Assembly (NCBI RefSeq): GCF_047511655.1
Contig: NC_133387.1
Location: 47,732,353-47,796,352, forward strand
DNA length: 64,000 bases
Reading direction: 5' to 3'
From: Castor canadensis
Lineage: Eukaryota > Chordata > Mammalia > Rodentia > Castoridae
Shown here: positions 37,201 through 51,300 of the stretch, piece after piece
Layout of the letters: every line of letters starts with the position of its first letter
Position numbering within the stretch: position 1 is the stretch's first letter
Notes under the pieces: model-generated
Database searches by the model: none
Told to the model about the DNA's origin: nothing
The model's input: only the letters and a program-made list of their open reading frames with translations
Program-made: the position numbers and the translations under genes

Positions 37201-38439
37201 AACCATTTTCTCCACAAACCCAAACAGATACCCAAATACAAGCACATAAGGACCGGCTGTCTACTATGAATAGAACTTGTTTTGATTTTTTCGGGAAAAT
37301 TTTATTCTCTAGGTCTTTTCTTTTGGGTGTCTCAGTTCTATGTTGCTATTTCGAGCTATTAAAATATGTTTTGCTTGGTGTTATTTTTTCCCAGTGTTTT
37401 GGATCCAGACTAAATTTCCTTAGATTTTACATATTCAAGACAATGCCAATAAAATTTGCAGACACAGCCAGGCTGGTTTTCAGGAGTGTAGCTCTGTAGC
37501 ACATTCAGATTTCTGGTAACACTGCTCTCCTATAAATCTGCTTTCACAGATTTCCTGTAACAATCCTCACGCCATCATAATGAGAACAATTCTGGTAGAA
37601 AATACAGAAATTTTACTTCTGGACCTCATCCTTAAATGCTTAGCTTTAGAATTGTGCACAGGTAGATCTTTGGTTAAAGGTATTAGAAAAGATGAGAATG
37701 CAGGGCTTTTCAGGGAGCAGTGGTGTAGGTGACACGAATCCTAGTGACCACTGTCCTCCAAAGGGAAATGCCCCTTGTCTCCAGCTCTGTTGGGAGTACT
37801 TTTTGCTCCTCAAGTGGAGTTTGGCAAGTCTTAACTATCTCAGTGTAATGAGAAGGCTATCGCATACCCAAAGTATATAGGTCTCTTTTAGAACTGTTAG
37901 AACTCCTTCCTCCAGAATTTTCTCGAACACTGCTGTTATCATCAATGGTCATCTTGAAGTTTAGTCTATTTAACCTTTCATGCTTATAAATTAAGTAGAA
38001 CATCTGCATGAATGCAAAATTCCATTTACCTTTTATAAAATGTAATTTTCAAGCACGCATTACTTCTATTGCACAAAGAACCTAGAAAAGAATTCTTTGT
38101 CTTCAGCAAAAACTATGAAGGTTGAGTTGCTACATTTAACATCCTGTGGCCATTCTTATAGCTTGGACCTGGAGTATTTCAGAATTACCAGACTGACTAT
38201 AGGGTTATAGGTAGTGGTAAGAGTTTTCACTTTTCCTCTTGCAAAGTGACACAAGCTGAGTATTCCCATTTTGTGCCAATTGGAAGCTGAATTTGGCATT
38301 AGCACCTATCATACTGTAATCATGAACTGTTGTTTCTAAAAGGGTGCATGAGGAAGGGAAGGTAGAACTCCAGCTAAATGGTGATGGTCAAAATAACTTT
38401 ATTGTCATGAAAGAAAAGGTTGACTTTCAGGCTCAGAAG

Positions 38440-38925
38440 GCTGAAAATCACGTTCTTCCTCATATATGGATTATAGACCTAAAACAAATGCAGTAATATT
38501 ATTGGACATGGGTCACACACTAAGGGGAGAATGTGCACAGCAGGAATAGAGAAAGGGAAGGAAACCTAAAACTTGAATGTGGTTGATGTGCTCACTGTAG
38601 AGGAGCAAATATAGTAATTTTAAACTGGCAGAGGTCACTATGGGAAGGCGTCCAGGAAGCAGCAAAGAGTTCTGATAGAGATGAACCAATGTGGCTTGCA
38701 ATACACATGTGCATGGAAGCAATGCTAGGAATCTCTCTGTATAGCTAGCTTTATCTCAAACTAGCAAGAACTCTATGTCTTTCTTATTATCTCTTATGTT
38801 TTCAACAAAATTGGAGAACAAGTGGGTGGAACAGATTCTGCCTGGAAGTGGGTGGGGGGAGATGGCCCAAACAACATATATACATGAGTAAATGTAAAAG
38901 TGATAAAAAAAGAAAGGGTGGGCTT
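38440..38925 (+). mobile_element. L1 3' UTR fragment
   Basis: Shares order with the 3' part of the L1 at 26227: ttcttcctcatatatgga, then gtatagctagctttatctca and ttttcaacaaaattggagaa. Antisense within the inferred PPP1R9A 3' UTR. Confidence 0.75.
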
Positions 38926-39000
38926 GGGCTTTATCAGAGGGTTAAAATGGATGAAGTGTGGTTTCTGCCCTAATTGAACACTGAAGAACACTTTTGATTT

Positions 39001-39148
39001 AGGAAAAAAAAAAGAAAGGAAGGAAAGGAGGGAGGGAGGGAAGGAAAGAAGGAAGGTGGGAAAGGGAGGGAAAAGGAGGGAGGAAGGAAGGAAGAAGGAA
39101 AGGAAGGAAGGAACGAAGGAACGAAGGAGGGAAGGGAAAAGAAAAGAA
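39001..39148. repeat. (GGAA)n-rich purine tract
   Basis: About 150 bases of GGAA/GAAGG repeats. In the PPP1R9A transcript direction this reads as a long UUCC-rich pyrimidine tract. Confidence 0.92.
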
Positions 39149-42104
39149 TGAGAAAAGTGTTACTTCATTGTGAGTTACTCTAAAGGAGATAGTCTTGAGC
39201 AAAGTAATCTGCAACAAAGTTCATCAGTAGAAACCCTGATCCAGATGAGGCTCCTAAAATCCTACTTACAGCTTAGCCTCACCATATACCCTCTCCCTCC
39301 AAGGCATTACTGATACCCCAAAACACTTTAGGCTATTGTTGGAGTCCTACTGAACTGTCCTTTACTGGAATATAGCTCCTAGTAGCCGGATGCTTACTTT
39401 CATTCATTTTCTGGTAATAAAAAGTGCGACGTCTTTAGAGTTCATGAAGCAAAGATTGTGTGGGAAAGTGTCTGAACACGGAAAGCTACTAGCATTGAAG
39501 TAGGAATTCTTATCATGCACTGCAGTTGATAAAGAAATAACAGAACAAGATGCTCACAACATCTGAGGTCCTTCACTTTTTTTCACACACTTGTATTGGT
39601 CAGTTTACATTTTATCCCTTGTCGGACAACCCAATCAAGTTCCTTTTAGAATCTCAGAAGTTTTTAAGTAATAATGTTAAAACAACTCACTCATACCTAA
39701 AATTACTATAATTTAATTTAAAAAATCAAGATAGTAATAATAAACTAAATGATCTGAGGAATTAGAATTTGATTTTTAACACTGTCAGTTGGACAATGAT
39801 CTAATAGTGAGGTGTAGAAATAATGTTGTAGTAAACAATACTCCTAAAACATTTAAGAAAATGCAATATAATAGACCATAAATTATGGGTGGAGACAGAC
39901 TTACAGACATTTCCAATATGTACATTCATTTTCACATATTGCCAAAGTGTAAACATAACTTAAAATAATCATCCTTCAATTTCCAATCTTGAAATGAATA
40001 TAGTGAAACTTCCAGTGGGATCCAGTTACTCTTAAACTTCTAAAGAAAAGCAAAAATGGCAAAAGTTTACAATAGCAAGCACTAGTATAACCAGATTTTA
40101 CTAATTTAGAGTTCTAGCATTAGAAAAGTTCTGCTGATTTCTTGTGAGAGTAATAAACAGCCAAGCACAAGCCATCTGAGATATTAACAGGTACCCATGG
40201 CATTTTCATCATCACACCCGAGATGAAGACAGAAGAACATAATCGTGACTCTGACCACTGTGAAGCACCGTGCTTCTCGGTGTGAACATTTCTGAGAATC
40301 AATGATCTGAACCCAGTGACAAGGCTGAACTTTAAAGACAACATTCTGGACCAACAGGCCCTAAGGGAAAGAACAGGATTGTAAGGTTCTAGTTCAGACA
40401 ATTCCAGAACTCAGATATTAAATAATAAAAATACAAAATAAAATCGCAATGTTACAAACAGGTGGGGTTATATGGGCAGGAGATCCCTTACATATTTGTT
40501 ACCTGTAACACTCAAGATCTGTGCCCCAGGCTCTGCATACAGAACACTTCCAGTGCAGAAATGGACAGTGCTGGGCACAGAGCCAAGAACTCACGGTGGA
40601 AAGGAAGTAAAACACTTGTCCAAGAACTCATCTGGCCTCAAGTCTTACTTTGAACTTTTTCCACTGAAAAGCAGATGACCTCATTTTTAGAGCCAATGCA
40701 GCAAAAGGAACACGATATATAAGCACAAAAAGCAAAGCAAAAGACAAACAGAAAACTCTTATCATTTGAAATTTCTCAAGATGGATTTATTTTCTCCTTC
40801 TGCCCTAGGCTCCTGCTCTCCACTCAGATCGGTGAAATACTGAAATCCTTAATACTGGCTTTAAAATAAGCTTAAGTTCTTCCACTGCTAAGGTGTATCC
40901 TTAACCAAACTTTTAGCTGAGAAGTAGAAATCTCTAGTGTATGGAAGAGAAAGGCTTTTAAAAACCATTTGAAATACCTTTAAAATGTAACCGGTAGCTC
41001 TCCTTTACAGAATCATTTTGTGTGTTTAAAAAATTGGTTTTTTGGTTGAATATTATTCAAATCTAAATTTTTTTCTAATAGGTATTTCTATTTTTCTTAA
41101 GATCACATTTGTTAAAACGTTAAGTGAGCTCACTTGAGAAATTCTGACTAGAAAATATGTGAGAAGTTCCTGATTGGGTCATAGGTAGGCTGAAGATCAG
41201 CTAGAATGTCCCCAGGAGAGGAAATCCGGAAATATTGGTTTCCCTAAAAATCAATTTCCTGTTCAATTTTTTTTGGGGGGAGAAAGGACCTGTGTTGTGT
41301 TTGCTGATGTTGCTGAAATACTGAACACAGAGCGGTAGCAAAGTAAATAACAGATCCCAACATCCCATGGCTGCACTGGGTCTTTCTTTTTCAGCAATGT
41401 CTGGAGGATAAATGTTACCCTCAGACCCCAAGGTATACCCACATTCACATTCATAAGGCTCTGCTCTCTTCTGCAGTTAACACACAGCTATGATTCTTTT
41501 CTCTCTGTCTGACACCCAGCAAGCAGAACAGAACACTTGGTCTGTACCTCAGGAAGTAATGAAGTGGCTGAGTACCCATGTTTCCCCAGTGGGATTGTCT
41601 CACTGCCCTGCCATATCTGAGCGGGGCTTTTCCTCCACACTGGACTAGTCTCTGCTGCCCTCGGAGTCAGTGTGGCTCCCACAGCACAAGGCAGCTGCTT
41701 TTTTTACACAGAAAGGTGAAACTGCCCAGTTTCAGGGTCCCACACTGAAAATCCATGGTGCTCCACACCACTACCCAGGATGTGTTGTGCTCCCATGGGT
41801 GGAGTCACACTGGTTCTCCATGTGGCACAACACGCCCAACACAACACAGGATGTTGGTAGGTAGAAGAGAGAAACACAGCTACTTTGCATCTCTCACAAA
41901 TGAGATTTCTAGTTTGTTAATAAACCAAAGTGGCTTGGGGCTATTTCAGGAGGTTTAAATTAAGAGTGCATTCGATTATTGCAGAAAATAAAGTCATTTG
42001 ACACACAGTTCCTCAATCTGCCTAGGGCAGCATCACTCCCATCGTCAGTTTCTTCTTCATTCTCTGGAGAATGGGGCAGGAAGAGGTATCACAGGAGGAG
42101 GGTA

Positions 42105-42317
42105 TCACTGCTCACCAGCACCCTCTGTGGCAGTGGATGTCATCTTTTCAGACTTTTTGGATTTCCTCTGCATTTGCTCTTGCTCCTTCCTCCTCAGCTT
42201 TTCTCTTTGTTTTTCCATTTTCTCTTGGGCCTTTCGAGCCTTCTCCAGAGACATCTTCATTTCCTTCAGTTTTTTTTTGACTACTGCTCGGTCCTGGGAT
42301 GATGTCATTCCAAGAGC
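42105..42317 (-). CDS. PPP1R9A: PPP1R9A last coding exon: SAM end and C-terminal coiled coil
   Basis: The acceptor CTTCATAG precedes ALGMTSSQDRAVVKKKLKEM, which completes the SAM domain. A Lys/Glu/Arg-rich coiled coil (about residues 20-60 of this exon) follows, then EGAGEQ and TGA at 42107-42105. 70 residues. The plus-strand frames across it are antisense shadows. Confidence 0.97.
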   Translation of the reverse strand, partial: ALGMTSSQDRAVVKKKLKEMKMSLEKARKAQEKMEKQREKLRRKEQEQMQRKSKKSEKMTSTATEGAGEQ

Positions 42318-45300
42318 CTATGAAGAAATCATGTGCAAATTGAATTTGAAAACTAATGACTCCTCTGCTTATGATGAGGTAAATATCACAATATATTCCA
42401 GCTCATAAATAAACATAGAAGAAGGCAGAACTGAGGAAAACCAGATTATATGTGCTAAAAAAAAAATCTGTATGCACTGGGAAGGCAGGGGGTGTCCTGT
42501 GTGCTTTGTTTGTTCTTTGAAATCCCTTGCAAAGTACACCTTAGAACTCACTGAGAAAATGCTTTCCAAATTGGTAATTAATGAGTGAGTAAATGAAAAA
42601 AATGGCAAGACTCTACTCCAGCCTTTGGGCTATAGATATTTACATGCAGAAGTATTGCTGAATGCATCAATATTTTCAAAGGGTAGTAGTAAGCACCTGC
42701 TGTCACAGAGGGCTCCAAGGAGGGCAGGAAGAATCGAATAGCTTCCTTTCTGTCAATGTATTCATTTACAATGAGAACCAAAAATGTCTTTGGGGCCAGA
42801 ATGCCCATGTCAGCATGACTAGCCAGTCTCTCCCTGTTGGCAGCCCTATAAAGAAAGCCTGATTATAATGAGGTTGCTCGATGAGCTTGGAATTCAGAAT
42901 AAGGGGTGATGGTTGCATACTTTAAATGTTTCATGACCTTCAGAATCAACAGCAGGATGCATCCATCTCCCCAACAGGGACAGCCTTGTCAATGAGGCCT
43001 TCATATTCACAAGCTATTGATTGATCTCTAACCTTTTCAACACTGTCAAGAGAGACCCATCTACCCATCAGCCTAGCAGGGGTCTGAGGCAGTGGGGAGA
43101 GGTGGGTGGAGCTGGCTATATGCTCCTTTTGCCCTTTCTTCTACAGGGGTGGGTGCCACCTCAGTCTCTAAGAGAGATGGGTTGGACAAGTGGAAATGAG
43201 AGTGCAATGGAGGGGGAGGGAAGACATGGCCTGCATGTATTTAGAGAAGAAAGTGCAGGAGAACATCATCCCAGTTTTGGAATGGTGTGTAGGAAAGAGG
43301 AGTATGGAGGAGAAATGCATAAGGAAAGGAAGATTCATGGATCTAGTTCTTAACTCTAATGTGATGAAAAGTCTACATGGGCCATATTAAAACTCATACT
43401 GCATGGGAAGTAAGTAGAGTTAATATATGGACCATGTGTTGCCAGGTGAAGCAATGGAGCAGGTCCCTAGGTCTCCTAATCATCTGCCTACCATTTGAGT
43501 CACAACCCCTGATGGACTTTCTGAAACTTCATTTCCTACTCAGAAATAGTTCATCACCCTTTGCACTGACTATTGACAAGAATTACAGGTCAGATACACA
43601 GAGTACTCTTAGTTACTAAGACAGTTCAGGTGCTATGCGTAATACAAATTATACCCAGTAACCTAACGCAGACATATAATTCTTTACCTTAAGTTTATTT
43701 CCATCCAACTGCAGGAGCTGCTCTCCACTGATGTTTTGGGCACTGAATTCAGAAACATACTGCTCCAGATTTAGACTCATTAACCAGTGAGAAACCTGCT
43801 GCACACTCCATTCATGGACGGCTCGATTCTGACACTGACTGTGCTTGGGAGACTGTCCATCGTCAAGGATCTGGGATAGGAATGTTATGCAGTGTGGTTA
43901 AGGACCAAAATGCTATGGCTTGTAGTATGTTATCAAAAGGAATGTCTTAACCTATTAGAGCCACGTTTATATTTAAACCATAAAATGATAATGGCTCTAG
44001 TTGTGTTAAAAAGAAACATACCTGTCACCTACGTTGTTTTAGGTATATGGAAATTTAAAAATTCCCCCAAATAAAGCACCGTTATTAATGTAGGAAGTTC
44101 ACTATTGAAAAAATACACTCTAATGTTGTAAGCTTTTACATTGAAACACTTATCAGATATAGAAAACAAAATTTTATAAATTGTACATGCAATGCATTAC
44201 TGTATATTTGCCTTCTCATAAGGCAATAGAGTTTTATAAAAACACATTTAAAATATTGAGGTCTCTTTCACTTGGAAGAGGAGAGCATTAAGCCCTCCAG
44301 CCTTCTTAGGGGAAAATTTCACAATTATTATTTTGCTTGTGCAGCAAGAAATGAAGAAGATAGGGCAGGAATATCCATAATTACTTTTAATACACAAGGA
44401 AACTGAGTCTCAGAAAGTCTACATGATCTCTCCAAGACAACATAGCTAGTACAGGGTGGAGAGCTCAACAAGTGGTTTATTTCAAACTTCAGGCTCCGTC
44501 CACTGTAGAATATTGCTTTTAACAGTGAAGGGACGGGATGGTTTCTAGAACCACTAAGCTGAGTGATGGAGCAATGATAAGCCTTGGAGAAATGACAGGA
44601 GTCACCTTGGTGACCCAAGGCAGGAACACAGAAGAGGGATGGAGTAAGCCGAGATGAAGGCAGAAGAGATGAAAAAGAATGGTCGGTGTCAAGGTAATGG
44701 TGACGGGAGATAAATCGAGGGACTCTGGTGTGGAATTTAGATCTGCTTGATACAGGAACATCTTCTAATTAAGATGTAGACAAGAGCAGAGAGTGAGGCT
44801 ATTTAACATAAGAAACTCTCCATTACAGAGGAAAGCATTCTTGTATTGTCTGATTTTTAAACAACTGCCAGGCATTCCCGTATTGTTTGGTTTTAAATCG
44901 TTTACAAGCAAAGAAGAAAACAGGTTCAAACAACACAACACAAGGCACCATACACAGCCCACTGAGAGCTCACCTCGTCATCTATCATATCCAGGCTCTG
45001 AGTGAGGAGCAACAAAGGAATCAAGAAGAAAAGGGTTATAGAAATGGACACATAACATCCACATTCCACAGTTTTAATAAGATTAAAATTATGCCAAGTT
45101 TGAACAATATGGGGAGAAAAGCTTATAATACAAGGAAAAAAGTTTTATAAAAGGAAAATAATGTTGGGATAAAGAAAAAATAAGAACAAATATTTAAATA
45201 AGGGCAAAAGTATCTTAATTACATCATTTCCTGTCCTGTCTTTGGGAACTAAGTTAATTCCTAATGTAGTTTTCTGCTTCTCTTATATGCATTTATCTCC

Positions 45301-48300
45301 TGGTAATTCTTGGCGGTGCTAATCTTGACCCCAGCTTCCAAGTAAGTGGTTTGCATTTTATTTTCTTTCCTTATCAGAGCTGTGCCTATTAAAATGGTTC
45401 AATCAAGGACCACATCATATTCAAAAGCATATCACAATTTGGGGGTAAGGGTGATTGTGATGGAGGTGAGGAGAAAGGGAACTGATAATTCATAAACTTC
45501 CATGTGATCTGAGTTGCTCCCCCCATTTTTTTTTTTTTTTTTGTCTCTAAGGCTCAGCTTTCCCACCATGTGTGCTTACATACATAAAGGGGTCCCTGGA
45601 AAGCTTAGAGGGTCTCAGAAACAACACTTTGCTTTCAGGTTGAGAAAGAGGGAGTGAAATCATGAAGAGTGTCTTAAAGTGTATTAAATGTAAAAACCAT
45701 TCTGATGATTTTTATGTAAAATCTATTCTAAAAATATTTTCCTGGGTTAGGCCATCAGTAAAATGTATGATCAGAGAGAGAAGTTTTGTCACAGTGGCAT
45801 GAAAGTACCTCATCTGATGACAGTGCTAGGGACTGAGAGAGTCCTGGTGTTTTGGGTTCTGCTCCTAAGCCACTCAGGTCTGCTGAACTGGTACTGCTGG
45901 GACTGAAGTCATCATTGAAGGTAAAATTCTGTAAAAATAAATGAAGCTCAGTGTTAAAGGTGCACAGTGAGTGAGCCGGAGGTAGGCATGTACGCAAGTC
46001 CTCAAAAGGCTCTTGCTAAGTAATCTTAGAAGAAACGCATGTTCGGTTGGGTGATGACCTTCAACTGGGCATTGGTGGGGGAGGCTGAGCCTTCTGTAGT
46101 TAACCTGGAATTCTGGGCACTTTCTCCATCTGATGAAAGGATAGGTGTGCTATAGAGAAATGATTCTTCACTTTCTCTCCAAGGCTACAGAGTTCATTAT
46201 CTTCTGCAACTGCTCAGAGGAGTAGTATTAATAAGCTTATCTACGTTGAACCTTATAGTGCTGGGTAGCAGTGTTAAGTAAGAATACAAGATGCTGTGGA
46301 AAGGCTGAATTATTAGGAACAGATGGTTATTCAGATCAGGAAGGTGGCTGCAGCATCCTTGGGAAGGATGGCGTGTGGTCAGCCCTGGAAAATACTGTGA
46401 AAAGCAGCAAATCTTCTGGATGTACCCTTCATGATGATGAGTTCTGGGGAAGGGCATGGTCTGATAATATACCACTAAGTCCGTGGTGGAATACAACTCT
46501 TTCACAGTACCAGCAGACGATCAGAGAGGCTGCTGCACAGAACAGACACACATGTCTCGACCACCAACTGGGGCTAGGGAGGTGGAGTGTGTAAATAAAA
46601 CTTCCTTAGAACTGCTTTAACATGCTCAATGAATATTAATCAAACAAGTTAACAATGCTACACAGTGGTATTTGTGAGAATATTTTACACCAGGTCTAGA
46701 TTTTCTTCAGTGCATGATAATGACAGAATTATTCATGCAACATTTAGGTGCCTCAGATCCAACATTACAAGGCCCAAAATGGTCGATTGCTGTCCTAACA
46801 TCTTTTGCTAGTAACTGTAGAATGGCTGCAGTCCCGGAACTGAACACTTGATCAATACCATCTTGTTTCATATTTCACTTTCTTAGGAATTGGACTGGTA
46901 GTTTTCCATTAGGAAACTAATGGGAGTTAGTTGGTTTTCAAGAATAAATATGGCTGGTGGAGTGGCTCAAGCAGTAGAGTGCCTGCCTAGAAAACATGAG
47001 GCCTTGAGTTCAAACCCCAGAGCTGCCAAAAAAAAAGAAAAAAAAAAAAACAAAACTGTATCAGTGACTAGAGAATTCAGTACCAAATGAATTGCTATAA
47101 TTTCAGTAAAGGAGTCTTAATCTGAGCCCATCAGAGCCAGGCTAGAGGAGTGCTGAAGCAGCAGGGCATTTCACACAGAACCTCACCATTTGGTATTAAC
47201 AATGGAGACGAACCCCAAGTTCCCCCAGTCAAAACCCTTTGAGCTGTTGACCTCAACAAAAGAATTAAATTCAAGTGAGATTAATTATGTTTCTGTTTGA
47301 GGAAGAAAAGCGAACACAGATAAAAAGAGACCAGACCAAACAATGTAGAAAGTTAGCCAGATGTGTTTCGATAAAATGTTAGATAAGGTTCGCAGCGTCA
47401 TGCTGGAAATAACCATTGTGCATTCAAAACAAATCACAACATGCAGACAGTTCCTAACTGTGCTGAAGTCAACAAACTCGTGGCAGAATTTCAACAGCTG
47501 TTCAGCATGAACCTTTGATAGGAAAAGAAGGAATAAGTAAGCCGCTATGTCAGCCTTGGTTTGTTTTACAGAGTTTCACTTAGATGTATGGAACAGGTTT
47601 TCAGGCCCCCAATTTATCTGTTTTCCAGAAAATCTTGAAGAGCACAGAGAAATAGTTTCATAATATAATTTAAAGAATACTTAGTAAATAGATCTATCAT
47701 ACTGGTTCATGATTCAATATGCATCTTTCCCAGCATGGCTTAACTGTCAAACTGAGATTAAGAAGCAGTATGTGAAAAAGGCAAGCAAACCAGAGACATT
47801 TGGATCTAGACTGGACCAGTCTTAAGTGGTTAAGTGAGGCTTTCTTCTCCCCACACAGGAAACACCATGCATTGCTTATTGCAGTGTTAGGACATTGGTT
47901 CCTCGGATCCAGGACACACACACAGGTTGAGAATGCCTTCCAAAGACTGAAGAGGAGGAGGCATTTGTATTTTTCTGGTTTCTTTTTTTAATCCACGTGT
48001 TTTTCTACCTTGGACCTCGTTTTATCTGAAATTAGAGTCTCAGGAGAAGGCTGAAGGGGACTTGTAGGTGAAGGCGGGTTCCCGAAGGAATAGGATCCTT
48101 TCCGGCTTTCATTAAACCACGAGAAAGGCATGCACCGGGAGCGAGTGGAGGCCAGGGCTGCTGAGGAAGGCCTGGGTTTCCAGTTTTCCAGCCGGCCTCG
48201 GAAGATCCTGTCATGTGAAAAGAATGGGTGTGTTAGACAAAAAAAGTGCAAAAGACTTATCAAACCAAATTCTGAAAGGACTCTTAACACAGTTGGAAGT

Positions 48301-51300
48301 AACTTTCAGAAATTCTTCTACTTAACACAGTAAAAATGTTGTACTTTAGACTAGAACACTAATCTTAATAGCTATCTGTTTTTTGCATCTAAATAGAGTG
48401 TATGAAAATAACCAGCATTCTCAAATTGCTATTGCTACAGTGAATTTTTACTAAGTACACCTAATAAGTGTGTAGATGTGAATCAAAACCACAGAGGGTA
48501 CAGTATTTCAGCGATGGCTGTCAGGTTAGCATTCCAGCATTCCTGATGTGGTGACATGTCAGTGTCTCACCACTGTCCAGCAGCATTAGCACATAACCAG
48601 CATTCTTCCTGCCCTCCTCTGGACTCATGTAGCCACTGTCTATGACTTCAGAAAATGACACATTTAAATAATTTGAACGATTCAGAGTTTAGGTAGCTTA
48701 TTGGTTCTTCGCTGTGATCTTAGCATGTTTTCACAGGATGAGCACGAGGAGATTCAAAGTTCTGCAGAGCCCTCTTGGAGGTCCAGGGCTTACCACCTCC
48801 TCCCTATGTGGTGTCATACTTCACAGCCTTCTATCTCCACCTGTGAAAGGTGGTATTTTTATGTACCACATATGTGATTGTTAAGAATTAAAAAGATAAC
48901 ATCCATGACAGTTTTGAAAACTATTAAACTGTAAAAGTCTATGTCTACAGCTTAACATATAAAGGATTTGGGACTGGGTGTGGTGGTGCACACCTGTAAT
49001 CCCAGCTACTTGGGAAGCAGAGGTGGGAGGATTGAGTTCAAGGCTAATCTGGGCAAAAAAGTAACAAGATTCTATCTCAAAATGCAAGGTGGGCCTGGTG
49101 GTGCACATCTGTGAATCTCAGCTAAGTGGGAGGCACCCATCAGAGGCCACCCCAGGCAAAAACACAAGACCCTATCTGAAAAATAAACTAAAGCAAAAAG
49201 GTCTGAGGGTGTGACTCAGGTGGTAGAGCACTTGTCTAACATGTGTAAGGTTTTAAATGCAAACCCCAGTATGGCCAAGAAAAAAAATAAAAGCAAAAGA
49301 TACAAAGGCATTTGAGAAACACAGTATGAAAATGGATGTTTTCCTTTGTGTAGTACTTTTATATTTGTATTTATCTTTCAGTTAAGTGAAAAATAATTGT
49401 CAGGAGCCACAGAAGAAGAGGGGTGCACATGCATCCCGGAAGTGGTCAGTTTCCATGTGTCCAAATGATATTTTTGGGATGCCTATTATTTTCTAGCTGT
49501 TGATATCATGGCAACAAGATTCCCTTTCAATTAAAAGTGCCTCAACACCATAGCTTAGCTAGACAACTTCTGTCCTACATAGATACCAAATTTCATTCTC
49601 CTCACATCTCATTTCAAATATATTTTGAAATACATCTCAAATTGATGTAAGTAGCATGACTCCTAAGAATTCTGGTTTATTTCTAAATATTCATTATGAG
49701 AACAAAATTAGACAGTAAGTGTAAAAAGAACTTGTAAACTGAGACTGGGCATGGTGGCTCATACCTGTAATCCCAGTTAGTTAGGAGGCAGATGCTCCAG
49801 TTTGAGGTCAGCCTGGGCAAAAAGTTCGTGAGCACTCATCTCAACTAATAGCTGTGCACAATGGCATGTGTACCTGTGACCCTAGCTACATGGAAGTTAG
49901 GAGGAGGATCATGGTTTGAGGCCAACCCTGGGCAAAAACACAAGACTCTACCTAAAAAATAATAAGAGCAAAAAAGAGCTGAGGGCATGGCTCAGGTGGT
50001 AGTGTCTGCCCTGAGTTTAAACCCAGTACTGCCAAAAAAAATCTTATAAACTGTAACATGATACACAGATGTAAAGGGATTATATGACTACAAAAGTAAA
50101 GAGCAAAGCCTATGAAATTTCGGTAAAATATTGCTATCAGCAGATTGGGTGAATAAAATTTTGGTCACATCAAAGATTTCAGAAGATCTGGAATTTAATA
50201 GTGCATTTCTTTAAAAAAAAAGGGGGGGGGGAGGAGGACTCTAAGGATAAATAGACAAAGACCAACCAGAAACATGTCTACCTTCAATCATCCTGAAATT
50301 TAACTAAAGAAAATTGTATACTTAAATGTATTTACTTAACATCACAAGACAGGTGCAGTGGTACATAACCACCCAGAAAGTGTGCTGGCAGAGGCAGTCT
50401 GGTCTCTGGAAGGAGCACTTTTTATTCCTTGGCCATGATCAGGGCAGTATTTCTCAAGCAAGCCTAGTAAGACTATCTGGTACAGCTGTTCAGATTCAGG
50501 TCTTGGCCACTCAGATTTAATGCATTAGAATTTACAGGAGGAGAGGGGGAGGAGTTGACTTGGAATCTGTATTTTATACAGGTCTGAGCTATCTCTTTAA
50601 AGGTTCAAATACCTTTATTTATTAATATCATCCTGAATGCAGATATAACTTTCTGGAACAGAGCACATCATTATTTACTGACAGAAAACTGCTGCACTGG
50701 TTTCTCATCCCAATTCCCCAGGGTGAAACCATGAGAAACAGATGTCATTCCCATTATGGTCTATGCTGAGGTGAAGAACTCTAAAAATATAAATCTGGAC
50801 AGTTACCGAGGAAAGGCATGGCTGTCCTCCTTGTCCCTCTGAGACAGGGAGAGAAATCTTACCTCCTGGGCAAGGTCCTTCCACTTGGGAAGGACCTTGG
50901 GTTCTTGCCCTGTAGAGTGTAAAAATACACCTCCAGGAGGAAGATAAGACTCCATCTTTAAAGCCTTGGGATAGCTTCCAGGAACTTTGCCTTTGCTCTG
51001 CCTCCTCATGCCCGGGGAGGTAAAATCTCTCAAGCTCTTTATCTATCCAGTTATCATTTAACTTCCAAGACTTGTCTGTTAGTTAGGTCCCACATTCCAG
51101 TAAAAACACTCAGAATACTCTGTGCAGAAACATAAAAACATGTTCTCCTATACTGTCATAATTGGACATAATTGAAGAAAAACTGGACCTAATATCATAA
51201 TCCCCTCTGACTGTAAGTTTCCAAACCAAGGCAATTTTTAAAAGAGCTCCACTCATAATCTCAGTAAAGTATGGTAGTGCTTAAAAAGATGACTACTGTA

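Larger units (their letters stand above)
35660..42104 (-). other. PPP1R9A: Inferred PPP1R9A 3' UTR (about 6.4 kb)
   Basis: Human PPP1R9A has a several-kilobase 3' UTR, and this interval has few repeats except one L1 3' end (38440-38925) and a purine microsatellite (39001-39148). On the minus strand AATAAA occurs at 35740-35735 and 35693-35688, just before the intergenic gap, so the distal end is placed near 35.66 kb. The exact end is inferred; shorter isoforms are possible. Confidence 0.5.

Noticed and set aside
41979-42408. Overlapping plus-strand frames of 107 and 136 codons
   Set aside because: Antisense of the last PPP1R9A exon; their Leu/Phe/Ser-rich content mirrors its Lys/Glu codons.
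46197-46594. Overlapping frames of about 100 codons on both strands
   Set aside because: No neurabin similarity, and the flanking exons already join in phase.
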